Positions 17,582 to 26,306 of a DNA stretch of 64,000 nt are shown here, piece by piece. The stretch comes from Limnohabitans sp. 103DPR2 (lineage in GTDB: Bacteria > Pseudomonadota > Gammaproteobacteria > Burkholderiales > Burkholderiaceae_C). A program made the position numbers and the translations under genes. The DNA lies in NCBI RefSeq assembly GCF_001412575.1, contig NZ_CP011834.1, forward strand, positions 186,001 to 250,000, read 5' to 3'. The notes under the pieces are model-generated. The model did not search any database. It was not told where the DNA came from and saw only the letters and a list, made by a program, of their open reading frames with translations. Each line of letters opens with the position of its first letter. Position 1 is the stretch's first letter.

Positions 17582-19972
17582 TTAGGTTTTGCTCAACAAT
17601 TTTTTGATGCGCGCTGGGTTCAGCGGTGCTTCACGCATGCGAACGCCTGTCGCATCAAAGAAGGCATTGGCAATGGCTGCAGGCACCACACGGCATGTGG
17701 CTTCGCCAGCCCCTGTCGGCGCCGCCTCGGGGCGATTGATCAGCACAATGTCGATGGTCTCAGGCGTGTCTTTGATTTCCAAAATGGGGTAGCTGTTCCA
17801 ATCGACACTCTTGACTTTGTCGGGAGAGAACTGAACCTCTTCATAGAGTGTTCGCGACAGTGCTTGAACCAAACCGCCTTCAATGGTGTAACGCAAACCT
17901 TGTGGGTTGACGATCAATCCGCAGTCGTGCGCCACCGTGAATTTGCGGCCCCAAATGCGGCCTGTTTTGCGGTCCACTTCAATTTCGGCTACCACCGCCA
18001 CGATGGTGCCCGCGCGTTGCGCATACGCGATGCCACGACCTGTCAGCACAGCGCCCGAGCGATCGCGCTTGGCCTTGCCGCGTGGCTCCCAGCCCGCTTT
18101 TTCGGCTGCGGCTTTGAGCACGGCAATGTCGCGCGGCGCCTTGGCGTATTTCACACGGAAGGCAATGGGGTCTTCGCCCGTGGCATAGGCCAATTCGTCA
18201 ATGAACTGCTCGCTGGCAAATTGAATTTGCAAACCCACTGGATCGCGCATGTGCGATGTGCGCATAGGGGATGCGCTGTCGATCAAATCAGGAATGACTT
18301 CCCAGGCCAACAACTTGTTGTCAAAGGCGTAACTTTCTTCGGGGATGCCGAAGGTGATACCGCCCTTGGGCGGCAGACCCAACTCCATGCCCACCAAGCT
18401 GTCGCGGGGATCAGACTCGTTGCTGTCAATGGTGGCCCTGGAGAATGCGCGCGTGGTGAAGTCATAAGCCACCACTTTGCCATCGGCATCGATCGCAGCG
18501 CGCGCACGGTGCACCGATGCAGGCGCTTTGGGATCCCATGCCGTACCGTCGTGGCGCATGCCTTGCACACGCACAGGCTGACCCACTTTGGAGGAAATGA
18601 AAGCCGCGTCCATGACGGCATCACCGGCGTCATTGCGCCCGTAAGAACCTGGACCTTGCACCCAAATGGCTTCCACTTTGTCGACCGGCACTTTGAGCAA
18701 AGCGGCAACGCCGTCACGGGCATAGTGTGGTTTTTGTGAACCTGTCCAAATGGTGATTTTGTCAGCCTTCACATCGGCCACAGCACTGGCAGGACCCATG
18801 CTGGCATGCGATTGGAAAGGCCACAAGTACTCAGCCTCCACCACTTTCACGCCAGACTTGAGGGCTGCTGTGACATCGCCTGTTTTCTGTTCTTCTGTGC
18901 GCTTGCGTGTCGGTGCCTGACGAATGTGTGCGTGCAGTTTTTCAAACTCCGGAAAGGGTTTGGGTGAGGCACTCCAAGTCACCTTCAGTTCTTTGGCTGC
19001 GCGCACAGCATCCCACTCACGCTCGGCCACCACAGCCAAAAAGTTTTTCTCGCGGACCACGCGGGCGCCGGCAATGTGCTTGATCGATGCTTCGTCGACT
19101 TTCTCTGCCAAGCCGCCAGCAACGGGCGTGCGAATGACACGCGCATGCAGCATGCCAGGTACTTTGACGTCAGCAATGTTGCCGCTGGTGCCAAACACTT
19201 TCCAAGCTACATCGTTGCGTGGAATAGACAAACCCACCACTTTGTACTCTGAAGGTGATTTAGGCTTGGCCAGGCCTTTCACATCCAGTGGATTGCCAAT
19301 CCGTTTGTTCCATTCCACTTTGGAATTGAAGTATTTGCCGCCGATCAATTCAGCATACGTGACCTTCTGCGCACTGTTGCCTTTGACCGAGATTTCACCA
19401 TCGTCCACCACCAAGTTGGCGACTGGCACACCCAGTTTTTCGCTGGCCAAGTTCAGCAAGATGCGACGCGCTTCTGCGGCCGCATTGCGCAGTGGTTTGG
19501 CGCCGGCTTGGATGCCCAGTGCACTGGAGGCGCCACCTTGGTTCAAAGAACTGGCGGTGTTGCCCATCACAATTTTGACTTTGCGATACGACACGTCCAA
19601 TTCTTCGGCCACGATTTGCCCAATGGCCACTTCCAAGCTTTGGCCCAAGTCGACTTTGCCGTAATAAGCGACCACCGAGCCATCAGGCTGAATGGCCACC
19701 CATGAATCGAGTTCATCGGCTTTGAGTGCAGGCTTGATGGCACTGATGGTGGCCAAGGTCGTGCCCATCGCAGTGGCAGAAGCAGAACCCGCCATCGTTG
19801 CACTTGCGGATTGTGCGAAGGCCTGCGTTGACACACCGCCACTGGCCACTGACACCACCAGGGCGCCCGCAGCACTGAGAAAATCTCGGCGCGATGTGCC
19901 GCTGAGCTTGTCACTGTGGTTTGTTGTCGTCACCTCGGAGGTGTTCACGTCTGAATTTGAAGAATTGTGCAT
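17582..19972 (-). CDS. Molybdopterin-binding large subunit of a xanthine dehydrogenase-family hydroxylase (IorB type), Tat-exported
   Basis: This is a 796-residue molybdenum-cofactor subunit resembling isoquinoline 1-oxidoreductase beta and aldehyde dehydrogenase large subunits. A twin-arginine signal SRRDFLSAAGALVVSVASGG is present near residues 27-47. Cofactor-contacting stretches include GSYGRNDAGDAVMDAA and, near the C-terminus, GAGEATCRVVPAAIANA with the glutamate expected to be catalytic. Such enzymes hydroxylate N-heterocycles or oxidise aldehydes with water. GAGGAG precedes the ATG by 6 nt. The 2Fe-2S subunit is immediately upstream. No FAD subunit is encoded, so electrons probably pass to a cytochrome, for which the small cytochrome c at 25921 is a candidate. 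Confidence 0.9.
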   Translation of the reverse strand: MHNSSNSDVNTSEVTTTNHSDKLSGTSRRDFLSAAGALVVSVASGGVSTQAFAQSASATMAGSASATAMGTTLATISAIKPALKADELDSWVAIQPDGSVVAYYGKVDLGQSLEVAIGQIVAEELDVSYRKVKIVMGNTASSLNQGGASSALGIQAGAKPLRNAAAEARRILLNLASEKLGVPVANLVVDDGEISVKGNSAQKVTYAELIGGKYFNSKVEWNKRIGNPLDVKGLAKPKSPSEYKVVGLSIPRNDVAWKVFGTSGNIADVKVPGMLHARVIRTPVAGGLAEKVDEASIKHIAGARVVREKNFLAVVAEREWDAVRAAKELKVTWSASPKPFPEFEKLHAHIRQAPTRKRTEEQKTGDVTAALKSGVKVVEAEYLWPFQSHASMGPASAVADVKADKITIWTGSQKPHYARDGVAALLKVPVDKVEAIWVQGPGSYGRNDAGDAVMDAAFISSKVGQPVRVQGMRHDGTAWDPKAPASVHRARAAIDADGKVVAYDFTTRAFSRATIDSNESDPRDSLVGMELGLPPKGGITFGIPEESYAFDNKLLAWEVIPDLIDSASPMRTSHMRDPVGLQIQFASEQFIDELAYATGEDPIAFRVKYAKAPRDIAVLKAAAEKAGWEPRGKAKRDRSGAVLTGRGIAYAQRAGTIVAVVAEIEVDRKTGRIWGRKFTVAHDCGLIVNPQGLRYTIEGGLVQALSRTLYEEVQFSPDKVKSVDWNSYPILEIKDTPETIDIVLINRPEAAPTGAGEATCRVVPAAIANAFFDATGVRMREAPLNPARIKKLLSKT

Positions 19973-19982
19973 GGTGTGCTCC

Positions 19983-20447
19983 TCAAGCCATCAAAGTTTG
20001 TGCGCGCTTGATGGCGCGCAAAATGGACACATGCGTACCGCAACGGCACTTCAAACCTTCCAAGGCCGTTTTGATTTCGGCGTCGGTGGCTTTGGGGTTG
20101 CGTTTTAAAAATGCGGCCGAGGTCATGGCCCAGCCATTGATGCAGTGACCACATTGCGGCACTTGCTCTTCTAAAAATGCCACCTGAATGGGGTGTGGAT
20201 TTTCGGGTGTTCCCAAACCCGCCAAGGTGGTCACTTTTTTGCCCTTCACGGCCGACACAGGCAACACGCAAGAGCGCACCGCTTGCCCATCCAGATGCAC
20301 GGTGCAAGCGCCGCATTGCGCCAAACCACAGCCGAATTTCGGATTGTTCAATTTCAAATCATCGCGCAATGCATAAAGCAAAGGCATCTGTGGATCGCTG
20401 TCAATTTGGACGGACTTGCCGTCCACCATGAAAGGGGTCAAAGCCAT
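19983..20447 (-). CDS. 2Fe-2S small subunit of the molybdenum hydroxylase (IorA type)
   Basis: This 154-residue protein holds two [2Fe-2S] clusters and carries electrons from the molybdenum centre. The plant-type cluster cysteines are C40, C45, C48 and C60 (FGCGLAQCGAC...SC). The second, helical-domain cluster is formed by Q-C-G-H-C near residues 99-103 and K-C-R-C near residues 136-139. There is no Tat signal, so the folded small subunit would ride across the membrane with the large one. AACAGGAG lies just upstream of the ATG. It is 10 nt ahead of the large-subunit gene. Confidence 0.93.
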   Translation of the reverse strand: MALTPFMVDGKSVQIDSDPQMPLLYALRDDLKLNNPKFGCGLAQCGACTVHLDGQAVRSCVLPVSAVKGKKVTTLAGLGTPENPHPIQVAFLEEQVPQCGHCINGWAMTSAAFLKRNPKATDAEIKTALEGLKCRCGTHVSILRAIKRAQTLMA

Positions 20448-20466
20448 GTTGTCTCCTGTTGATTGT

Positions 20467-21474
20467 TCAAACTTCTGTCAGCATGTCGTCCAGTGCCGTC
20501 ACCAGCGCACTTTGCAATTCTGGATCTTGACTGGAATGACCTGCCGTATGCACCACACGCAACTGCGCCAAAGGCCACACTTGCTTTAACTGCCAAGCCG
20601 TCTCTGCCGGCGTGACCATGTCAAACTGACCCTGCACGATGATGCCGGGTATGTTTTTTAAGAAATCATTGGCCGTGGCCGGCACGATGTGGCCCCGACT
20701 GCCCAGCTCGGGATCGTGTGCAAACATGTGCGCTGAAATTCGGGCCATGGCCAAACACTTCAAATCTTCTTCAGGGCCTGCATGCGCAGCATGCACCGGG
20801 TCGCTGGGGTACACGCTGCTGAGCGCATCCTCCCAAGTGCACCACGCACGCGCCATGGCCAAAACTTGTGCCGATGTCCCCTCTTGCAAGACCTTGTCAT
20901 AAGCATTCAAAAGCACGCTGTGTTGGCCACTGCGCACGGTCAAATCATCTGCATCGAGGTGTGCATGATTTTGAATGGCCGACACATAGTCTTGCCACTC
21001 AGCTCGAAAAACGCGACTGGCGCCACCGGGTTTGTAAAGCCAGTCCAGCTCATGGTCTTGCGCCGCAAACACGCCGCGCAGCACCATGCCAGACACATGC
21101 TGTGTGTATTGCTTGGCATACGCCAAGGCCAAGGTACAGCCCCAAGAACCTCCACACAACAGCCACTTGTCCACGTTCATGAGCAGGCGCAATTGCTCAA
21201 GGTCGGACACCAAATTGGCCAAGAAGTTATGCGCTGTTTCGGCATGCGGGGTGGAGCGACCACAACCACGCTGGTCCATCAAAATGATGCGATAGCGATG
21301 CGGGTCAAACAATCGCCTGGCCGTGGGCGAACAAGCACCACCCGGCCCGCCATGCAAAAACACAACGGGACGGCCCATTGGATTGCCGCATTCTTCCCAG
21401 TAAACCGAATGCCCATGCCCCACAGCCATGTGGCCTGAGCGATGCGGTGTAAGAGGCGGATACAAATGGCTCAT
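20467..21474 (-). CDS. Alpha/beta hydrolase, prolyl iminopeptidase (S33) family
   Basis: This is a 335-residue alpha/beta hydrolase closely resembling proline iminopeptidase. It has the oxyanion-hole H-G-G-P-G-G near residues 41-46, the nucleophile elbow G-G-S110-W-G, the DQRGCGRS motif near residues 67-74, and the catalytic His in HTAGHSSQDPE. The start codon overlaps the eutA-like stop by 4 nt (ATGA), so it is translationally coupled to that gene. In this setting it may hydrolyse an amide or ester of the pathway substrate rather than peptides, but that is inference. A pure housekeeping aminopeptidase role remains possible. Confidence 0.87.
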   Translation of the reverse strand: MSHLYPPLTPHRSGHMAVGHGHSVYWEECGNPMGRPVVFLHGGPGGACSPTARRLFDPHRYRIILMDQRGCGRSTPHAETAHNFLANLVSDLEQLRLLMNVDKWLLCGGSWGCTLALAYAKQYTQHVSGMVLRGVFAAQDHELDWLYKPGGASRVFRAEWQDYVSAIQNHAHLDADDLTVRSGQHSVLLNAYDKVLQEGTSAQVLAMARAWCTWEDALSSVYPSDPVHAAHAGPEEDLKCLAMARISAHMFAHDPELGSRGHIVPATANDFLKNIPGIIVQGQFDMVTPAETAWQLKQVWPLAQLRVVHTAGHSSQDPELQSALVTALDDMLTEV

Positions 21475-23012
21475 ACTTTTAACGCCGTTCGGCCTAGTCC
21501 AGCCGAGCCCGGAAACACCAAACTCTTGATCACCACGGGCACGGCGCCTGAGGTTTCCAGCATGGCGCCAATGTCAATGAAATCCAATTCCTTCAGCGTG
21601 ATGCCATCGATCGACAACACGGGACTTTTCAAATGCAATTCTTCATGGCAATGAATGCCAATCAAGCCGCCACAATCGGCTTCGCCCACCAACAACAAAG
21701 GATGCCCCTGCGCTAGGACCGCCGACATGCCCTCGGCTACTGCACGACAAAACGCGTCCAAGCGGTGAAACGTGGCTGAACCTTGCCAGCGATAGCACAC
21801 CGCCACAGCTTGATGGCCTTCGTGCAAATCCAATCGACGCATTGCGCGGCGAATGTTGTCGGCAATCTCAGCGACGTTCAAATCTTCTGCGGCCAAATCC
21901 AATTGCGGTGCAATCACCGGCACGTTGCGCACCGGCAAAATATTGGCGGGCTCAACGTAAATGGTGCTGCCACTCACCTGCACGGTGTATTGCGAAGCAC
22001 CAATCACAGTGGCACGTATGCCCTGATCGGGCACTTCTAAACGAGGCCCCCAAGCTTGCGCTTTGCGCCTCACAGCTGCAGCCAACAGTGGGCCCAAATC
22101 GCCATAGGCCTGTGCTTCGCGGCCATACACATACTCCGACACACCGCCCGAAAAGGTCAGCACGTCGGGCAACTGGCTGGCGCGCAAGGGCTCTAAACGC
22201 AGCAAAGATTGGCTGATGGCATCGGGCGCTGCGTTGCCCGCCACATCAAAAATTCGCTCGGCCATGCGATCGACCATGCGCGCCAAATCTTCGGGTGCGA
22301 CAGGCTGGCCCAAGGTCAGTGTCACGCCCACTTCTTCGGCAAATTTGCGACCCGCTTCTTCCAAACGCACCAAGCGGCCTTCGGTGTCCAAGGCCACGAT
22401 GCGAGCGCCAATGTCAACCGCTGTTAAATCGACCAACTCGCCGTTTTCGCACACTGCAATTTTGGTGGTGCCACCGCCAATGTCGATGTTCATAACGCGC
22501 GCCGTTTCACGCACAGAACGTGCGGCGGCGCCAGAACCAAATGCGGCCAAGGTGGTCTCAAGCGCATCGCCCGCACTCACCGACACAAACTTACCCGCTT
22601 GGGCAGCAAACAAATCGGCAATGGCGCGCGAGTTGGTGCGGCGCACGGCCACACCCGTGAGGATCAAAGCACCGGTGTCAATTTTGTCGGGCGCAATGCC
22701 TGCCTGCGCGTATTGCGCTTCGATGAAGGCGCCCAATGCCGCCGCATCAATGCTTTGATCGGCTGCATAAGGCGTGAGCAAGACATCCGACTCGTGCAAC
22801 ACGGTGCGCTCACTGACGATGTAGCGGTTGTCCAAGCGCTCCAACACCAAGCGTGAAAACACCAAGTGCGAGGTGGACGAACCAATGTCAACGCCCACGC
22901 TGACCAAAATGATTTCGTCTTCACCCTCTAGGCTGCGACGCACGTTGCTGAAAAAAACGCGGCCCCCTACGGGCGCTTCTTGCGCCGTTGCGGAGGTCGT
23001 GGTTTCGTTCAT
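21471..23012 (-). CDS. EutA-family ASKHA ATPase, copy 1
   Basis: This 513-residue protein matches the EutA family, which in enteric bacteria reactivates adenosylcobalamin-dependent ethanolamine ammonia-lyase by ATP-driven exchange of damaged cofactor. The ASKHA nucleotide site is visible: phosphate-1 V-D42-I-G-S-S-T-S, phosphate-2 MNIDIGGGTTKIAV, and the adenosine motif TFSGGVSEYVYGREAQAYGDLG. EutA of E. coli is about 467 residues, so the length is close. No eutB or eutC occurs in this window, so the client here is probably different. Its ATG overlaps the bicupin stop (TAATG) and its stop overlaps the hydrolase start, which ties all three together. It is clearly related to the larger protein at 39256, with less than half identity by eye. 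Confidence 0.87.
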   Translation of the reverse strand: MNETTTSATAQEAPVGGRVFFSNVRRSLEGEDEIILVSVGVDIGSSTSHLVFSRLVLERLDNRYIVSERTVLHESDVLLTPYAADQSIDAAALGAFIEAQYAQAGIAPDKIDTGALILTGVAVRRTNSRAIADLFAAQAGKFVSVSAGDALETTLAAFGSGAAARSVRETARVMNIDIGGGTTKIAVCENGELVDLTAVDIGARIVALDTEGRLVRLEEAGRKFAEEVGVTLTLGQPVAPEDLARMVDRMAERIFDVAGNAAPDAISQSLLRLEPLRASQLPDVLTFSGGVSEYVYGREAQAYGDLGPLLAAAVRRKAQAWGPRLEVPDQGIRATVIGASQYTVQVSGSTIYVEPANILPVRNVPVIAPQLDLAAEDLNVAEIADNIRRAMRRLDLHEGHQAVAVCYRWQGSATFHRLDAFCRAVAEGMSAVLAQGHPLLLVGEADCGGLIGIHCHEELHLKSPVLSIDGITLKELDFIDIGAMLETSGAVPVVIKSLVFPGSAGLGRTALKV

Positions 23013-24238
23013 TATTTCTTCGGTCCAAACTTCTCCATGAACTCAGCCGGAATGTTGTACCAATCTGGGTCCATGCGATCGGGCACGCTGTTTTTCTTCA
23101 AGAGGGCTTGATACTCTTTGCGAATGTGCGGATCTTCCAACCAATAAGGAATGGTGGTGCCGCCTTCAGTGACATCTTGTGCGGTGTAGTCAGTGTGCTT
23201 GGAGCCAGGCGCACCAGGATCACGGCCTGGGTTGTGCGGGCCAAACCAAGCCGTCAATCGCAAGGCTTCTTCACCGGCACTGAAGTGCTGGTGATACCAG
23301 CGTGCACCGCCGGGGGCTGCAGAGACCAATCCGACTGGTTCGTAATCGATGCGTCGCACCAAATGTTCTTTGCCATCTTTCCAAGGTGTTTCACCTTCAT
23401 CTTCGGGCCAGGTGTAGGTGTAGCCTTTGCCATTCAAGCAAATGAGCACCGCAGCAGAAGTGTGGGCGTGTGCGCGGGAGTAACGACCATTCTCGTGTTG
23501 ACCAATCCAAAAGTAGAAACAGTTGTTGGTCATGAAAGGCTCAATGCGGCGATAGCCAGGTGAGCGGCGGTTGTCCAATGGCAATTCACACTTCATCACG
23601 TCGGGAATGAAGTTGGTTTTGCGCATGGCCAAGCCGCGCACGGGATCGGCTTCTACTTCGTCGCGGGCTTGGTAAAAATCGTCTGCGCCATTGAAGCGGT
23701 CACGGAACACGAAGGGGTTGTTGAACACCGCCTCTGTGCTTTGCAACATGTTCAGCACATTCGGTGCTGTGGTACCCGCCAACAACAGTGCGCCACTGGA
23801 GGTGGCATTCACAATGCGGTGCCATGCATTGATAGGGATCGAGAACATCGAACCTGCTTGCCACTCAAACACGTGCTTCTTGGTGTCGCCTTCTTGCCAA
23901 ACTTCCGTGGTGCCGCGTCCCTCTACAACCAAGTAGATTTCTTCGTACATGTGCTTTTCGGGGTGCAATGCACCCGCGCCAGGCACCTCCACCACATAAC
24001 AACCCCACTTGGTTTCGGTACCGTAGAGTTGAATGAAGTGACCTTTGCCGCCAGTGCGCTTCCAGGGCACCAAGGGCAAGTTTTGCACCTTGTTGATGCC
24101 CACATCGCGAAACACGGGCAGACCCTCTGCTTCCATGTAGGCGTCGTAAGGCGTTGGCTGTTTTTTGAACACGCCGTAACCGGCCTTTTTGTTGCCTGCT
24201 GGCTCATGCCAGTGGCTGGTGTCTTTATCGTGTGGCAT
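23012..24238 (-). CDS. Bicupin protein, possible gentisate dioxygenase-like or sensor enzyme (cupin 1)
   Basis: This 408-residue protein has two cupin domains. The first (about residues 100-160) shows HPEKHMYEEIYLVVEGRG and a second box IPINAWHRIVNA. The second (about residues 245-340) has the complete metal pattern with SRAHAHTSAAVL and RWYHQHFSAG. Gentisate and salicylate 1,2-dioxygenases are bicupins of similar size, so a ring-cleavage role is possible but unproved. It shares the H-Q-H-F box with three other cupins in the island. It is the first gene of the operon extending to 14684 and is preceded by an operator at 24283-24319. Confidence 0.8.
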   Translation of the reverse strand: MPHDKDTSHWHEPAGNKKAGYGVFKKQPTPYDAYMEAEGLPVFRDVGINKVQNLPLVPWKRTGGKGHFIQLYGTETKWGCYVVEVPGAGALHPEKHMYEEIYLVVEGRGTTEVWQEGDTKKHVFEWQAGSMFSIPINAWHRIVNATSSGALLLAGTTAPNVLNMLQSTEAVFNNPFVFRDRFNGADDFYQARDEVEADPVRGLAMRKTNFIPDVMKCELPLDNRRSPGYRRIEPFMTNNCFYFWIGQHENGRYSRAHAHTSAAVLICLNGKGYTYTWPEDEGETPWKDGKEHLVRRIDYEPVGLVSAAPGGARWYHQHFSAGEEALRLTAWFGPHNPGRDPGAPGSKHTDYTAQDVTEGGTTIPYWLEDPHIRKEYQALLKKNSVPDRMDPDWYNIPAEFMEKFGPKK

Positions 24239-24282
24239 TCAAGGGGTCCATCTAAAAAGCAATTGGAGGGGCTGTTCAGTGC

Positions 24283-24319
24283 GTTCTTCTATAGTGAACA
24301 GCGTTCTACTATGCTAAAC
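24283..24319. promoter_or_regulatory. Proposed IclR-type operator, site A (bicupin-eutA-Mo hydroxylase operon)
   Basis: The four half-sites are GTTC at 24283, GAAC at 24296, GTTC at 24303 and AAAC at 24316, with spacers of 9, 3 and 9 nt. Fifteen of 16 bases match GTTC-N9-GAAC-N3-GTTC-N9-GAAC. It begins 45 nt upstream of the bicupin ATG. Confidence 0.72.
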
Positions 24320-24488
24320 CACCCCCTCAGGAGCGTCAACAGGGTTCACCTTGTGAAGGCCCCTCAAGGCTGTGGCTTTTTCTCACAAGTCGCTCGACTA
24401 AAAAGTGTTGTTCTGACGCAAATCCAAAAGGTGGCTAGGGTATTCACGAATGTGGGTTTTCACCGATTTTTCGCTTAATAACATCACT

Positions 24489-24525
24489 GTCTTTCAAAAG
24501 AGAACAGTGTTCTTCATGCCGGAAC
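24489..24525. promoter_or_regulatory. Proposed IclR-type operator, site B (porin)
   Basis: The core AGAACAGTGTTCT (24501-24513) is a perfect palindrome around one base. The right-hand repeat GTTC-TTCATGCCG-GAAC is exact, and the left outer half-site is degenerate (GTCT). The site ends 64 nt before the porin ATG. Confidence 0.68.
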
Positions 24526-24589
24526 AGGCGGCTGAACCACCCAGACCACTGGGCTCAACGATTTCACTTTTTATCACTTGGAGATACAC

Positions 24590-25840
24590 ATGACTTTCAA
24601 ATACCGTGCACTGACATTGGGTTGCTTCGCAGCCATGGGCTTGGTGGGCAATGCCCACGCTGTTAAATTGGCTGGCGACCTGCTCGAGGTTTATGGCAAC
24701 CTTTACCCACAGTACCAAACTGTGACATTTGGTGACTCATCTGCAACTGGCGCCGAAGTCAGCACGATGACAAAAGGCAAGACTGGCGCACAAACCAACA
24801 CATTCACAGCGGGTGCAGTTAGCGCCACCAAGTTCACACCCGTCAACTCTTACATTGGCTTCAAAGGTCAAAAAACTGTTGGCGACTTGACATTGGGTTA
24901 TGACGTGCAAGGCGTGGTCAACATTGACAGCTCCAATGGTTCTTCTTTCTTGTCCGAGCCACGCGATGCTTTCGTATTTGTTGAACACAAATCTTTCGGC
25001 TCTTTGACAGCTGGTCAACAAGACACTTATTACAAGCAAAACGGCGACAAGGTTCGCATGTTGGGCGTCTCTTCTAGCAACTTCGTGTCCAGCGCCAACG
25101 TTGCCTCCAATCCAACATGGGGTAACAAAGGTGTTTCTACATCATTCAACACACGCATCAATGGTCAGCTGTTGTGGGCAAGCCCACGCATCAATGGCTT
25201 CGAAGTGGGTTACTCTTTGCGCCAAGACCCTTCTAAAACAGCGACAAAGAACGCAAGCTTGTCGTCCGTAGGTATCAACTGGACTGACAAAAAATACTAC
25301 GTTGGTTTGGCTCAAGAGACTCACAATGATTACTTTGCAGTTTCCGGCACAGCTTCCACAGCAACCGCTGGCTCAATTTACAACGCAGCTGCAGGCTTGC
25401 GCTCCAAAGACACTGCTACACGCTTGTCTTTTGGATACCGCGTCTCCGGCATGCGCATCGGCGCTGACACCTCCACTTTGAAGTACACAGAAACTTCTGC
25501 GCAAGTCAACGGCTTCCAAAGCTACAAAACCACCACTTACCAAGTGACTGGCGAGTACGATTTGAACAGCCAAATCACAGTGGCCGCACAATACGCCAAC
25601 AATGCTGCAGGCAATTGCACATTGAACGGCACCATCGCTTGCTCCACAGCAGGCTTGGGTGGCAACTTGGTAGGCTTTGGCGCCAAGTACAACTTGGACA
25701 AGAACTTCGCCATCTTCGCATTGGCTGCTAAAGGTTCTGCCAACTCTGGCGCTGTGATTTCTTTGGGCAGTGGCGCTGGCAAAACAGCAGTTGGTGGCAC
25801 CATCAACGCTGCAGCAGTTGGTATCCAAGCTCGCTTCTAA
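24590..25840 (+). CDS. Gram-negative trimeric porin (Omp32-like)
   Basis: This is a 416-residue outer-membrane porin with a signal peptide ending GNAHA before VKLAGDLLEVYGNLYPQYQ. The mature sequence has the alternating strand pattern of 16-stranded porins, including DLTLGYDVQG, RDAFVFVEHKSFGSLTAGQQDT (the constriction-loop region) and the terminal AAAVGIQARF with a C-terminal phenylalanine. GGAGATACAC precedes the ATG at 24590. Codon use favours those of highly expressed genes. Its own operator and terminator suggest it is strongly and specifically induced for uptake of the island's substrate. Confidence 0.92.
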   Translation: MTFKYRALTLGCFAAMGLVGNAHAVKLAGDLLEVYGNLYPQYQTVTFGDSSATGAEVSTMTKGKTGAQTNTFTAGAVSATKFTPVNSYIGFKGQKTVGDLTLGYDVQGVVNIDSSNGSSFLSEPRDAFVFVEHKSFGSLTAGQQDTYYKQNGDKVRMLGVSSSNFVSSANVASNPTWGNKGVSTSFNTRINGQLLWASPRINGFEVGYSLRQDPSKTATKNASLSSVGINWTDKKYYVGLAQETHNDYFAVSGTASTATAGSIYNAAAGLRSKDTATRLSFGYRVSGMRIGADTSTLKYTETSAQVNGFQSYKTTTYQVTGEYDLNSQITVAAQYANNAAGNCTLNGTIACSTAGLGGNLVGFGAKYNLDKNFAIFALAAKGSANSGAVISLGSGAGKTAVGGTINAAAVGIQARF

Positions 25841-25866
25841 TCAAAGCACTTTGGTGCAATGACCCG

Positions 25867-25900
25867 GCAGGTGTTCTGAAAAGAGCACCTGCTTTTTTTT
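25867..25900 (+). terminator. Rho-independent terminator after the porin gene
   Basis: The arms GCAGGTGTTC (25867-25876) and GAGCACCTGC (25883-25892) pair with one mismatch around a six-base loop and are followed by eight T residues. Read-through could still serve the cytochrome gene 20 nt downstream. Confidence 0.9.
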
Positions 25901-25920
25901 GGGGACTAGAGGAATCTGAA

Positions 25921-26271
25921 ATGAAGTCAATGATTGCAGGTGTGCTCTCGCTGTTCAGCTTGTGCGCCCATTCCGCCGATGCAGATGCCATTCAAAGGGG
26001 CAAAGGCCTTTTCATGCAGCACCAATGCTACAGCTGCCATGGCACTGAAGGCCAAGGCGGGGAGCGCAACGCAGGCCCTAAAATTTTCCCCAACCCAACG
26101 CCCTTCGTTGCGTTTGAATTGCAACTGCGAACACCACGCAACCTCATGCCCCGCTACGCAGTGCAGAGCATCAACGATGTGCAGTTGAAAGATTTGTATG
26201 CGTATGTTGAGAACATGCGCACCAGCCCTGCTGTGGCGCAGATTCCCTTGATCAACAACGCAATGCGCTGA
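25921..26271 (+). CDS. Small periplasmic c-type cytochrome
   Basis: This 116-residue protein has a Sec signal (about residues 1-18) and a single haem-binding motif C36-Y-S-C39-H40. A methionine in RNLMPRY near residue 78 is the likely distal ligand. AGAGGAATCTGAA precedes the ATG. It sits between the porin and the thiamine-diphosphate enzyme. Because the molybdenum hydroxylase in the adjacent operon lacks an FAD subunit, this cytochrome is a reasonable electron acceptor for it, although nothing in the sequence proves the pairing. Confidence 0.88.
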   Translation: MKSMIAGVLSLFSLCAHSADADAIQRGKGLFMQHQCYSCHGTEGQGGERNAGPKIFPNPTPFVAFELQLRTPRNLMPRYAVQSINDVQLKDLYAYVENMRTSPAVAQIPLINNAMR

Positions 26272-26306
26272 TGCGCTGAAGCTTCAGTGCGCTGTTGCCA
26301 CTTGGC

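Larger units (their letters stand above)
24239..24589. other. Divergent control region between the bicupin-eutA operon and the porin gene
   Basis: This 351-nt gap contains two copies of the proposed IclR operator (24283-24319 and 24489-24525), one near each promoter. A 7-bp inverted repeat (CTTGTGA at 24350-24356 and TCACAAG at 24383-24389) lies between them with a 26-nt spacer and no obvious role. I see no open frame with coding character and no RNA gene. Confidence 0.75.

Noticed and set aside
21471-23012. An ethanolamine utilisation operon, suggested by the EutA homologues
   Set aside because: No eutB, eutC, microcompartment shell protein or other eut gene is present; the neighbours are oxidative catabolic genes.
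24350-24389. Inverted repeat CTTGTGA/TCACAAG between the two operators
   Set aside because: Seven-base arms with a 26-nt spacer, no T-run and no second copy; it is not enough to call a site.
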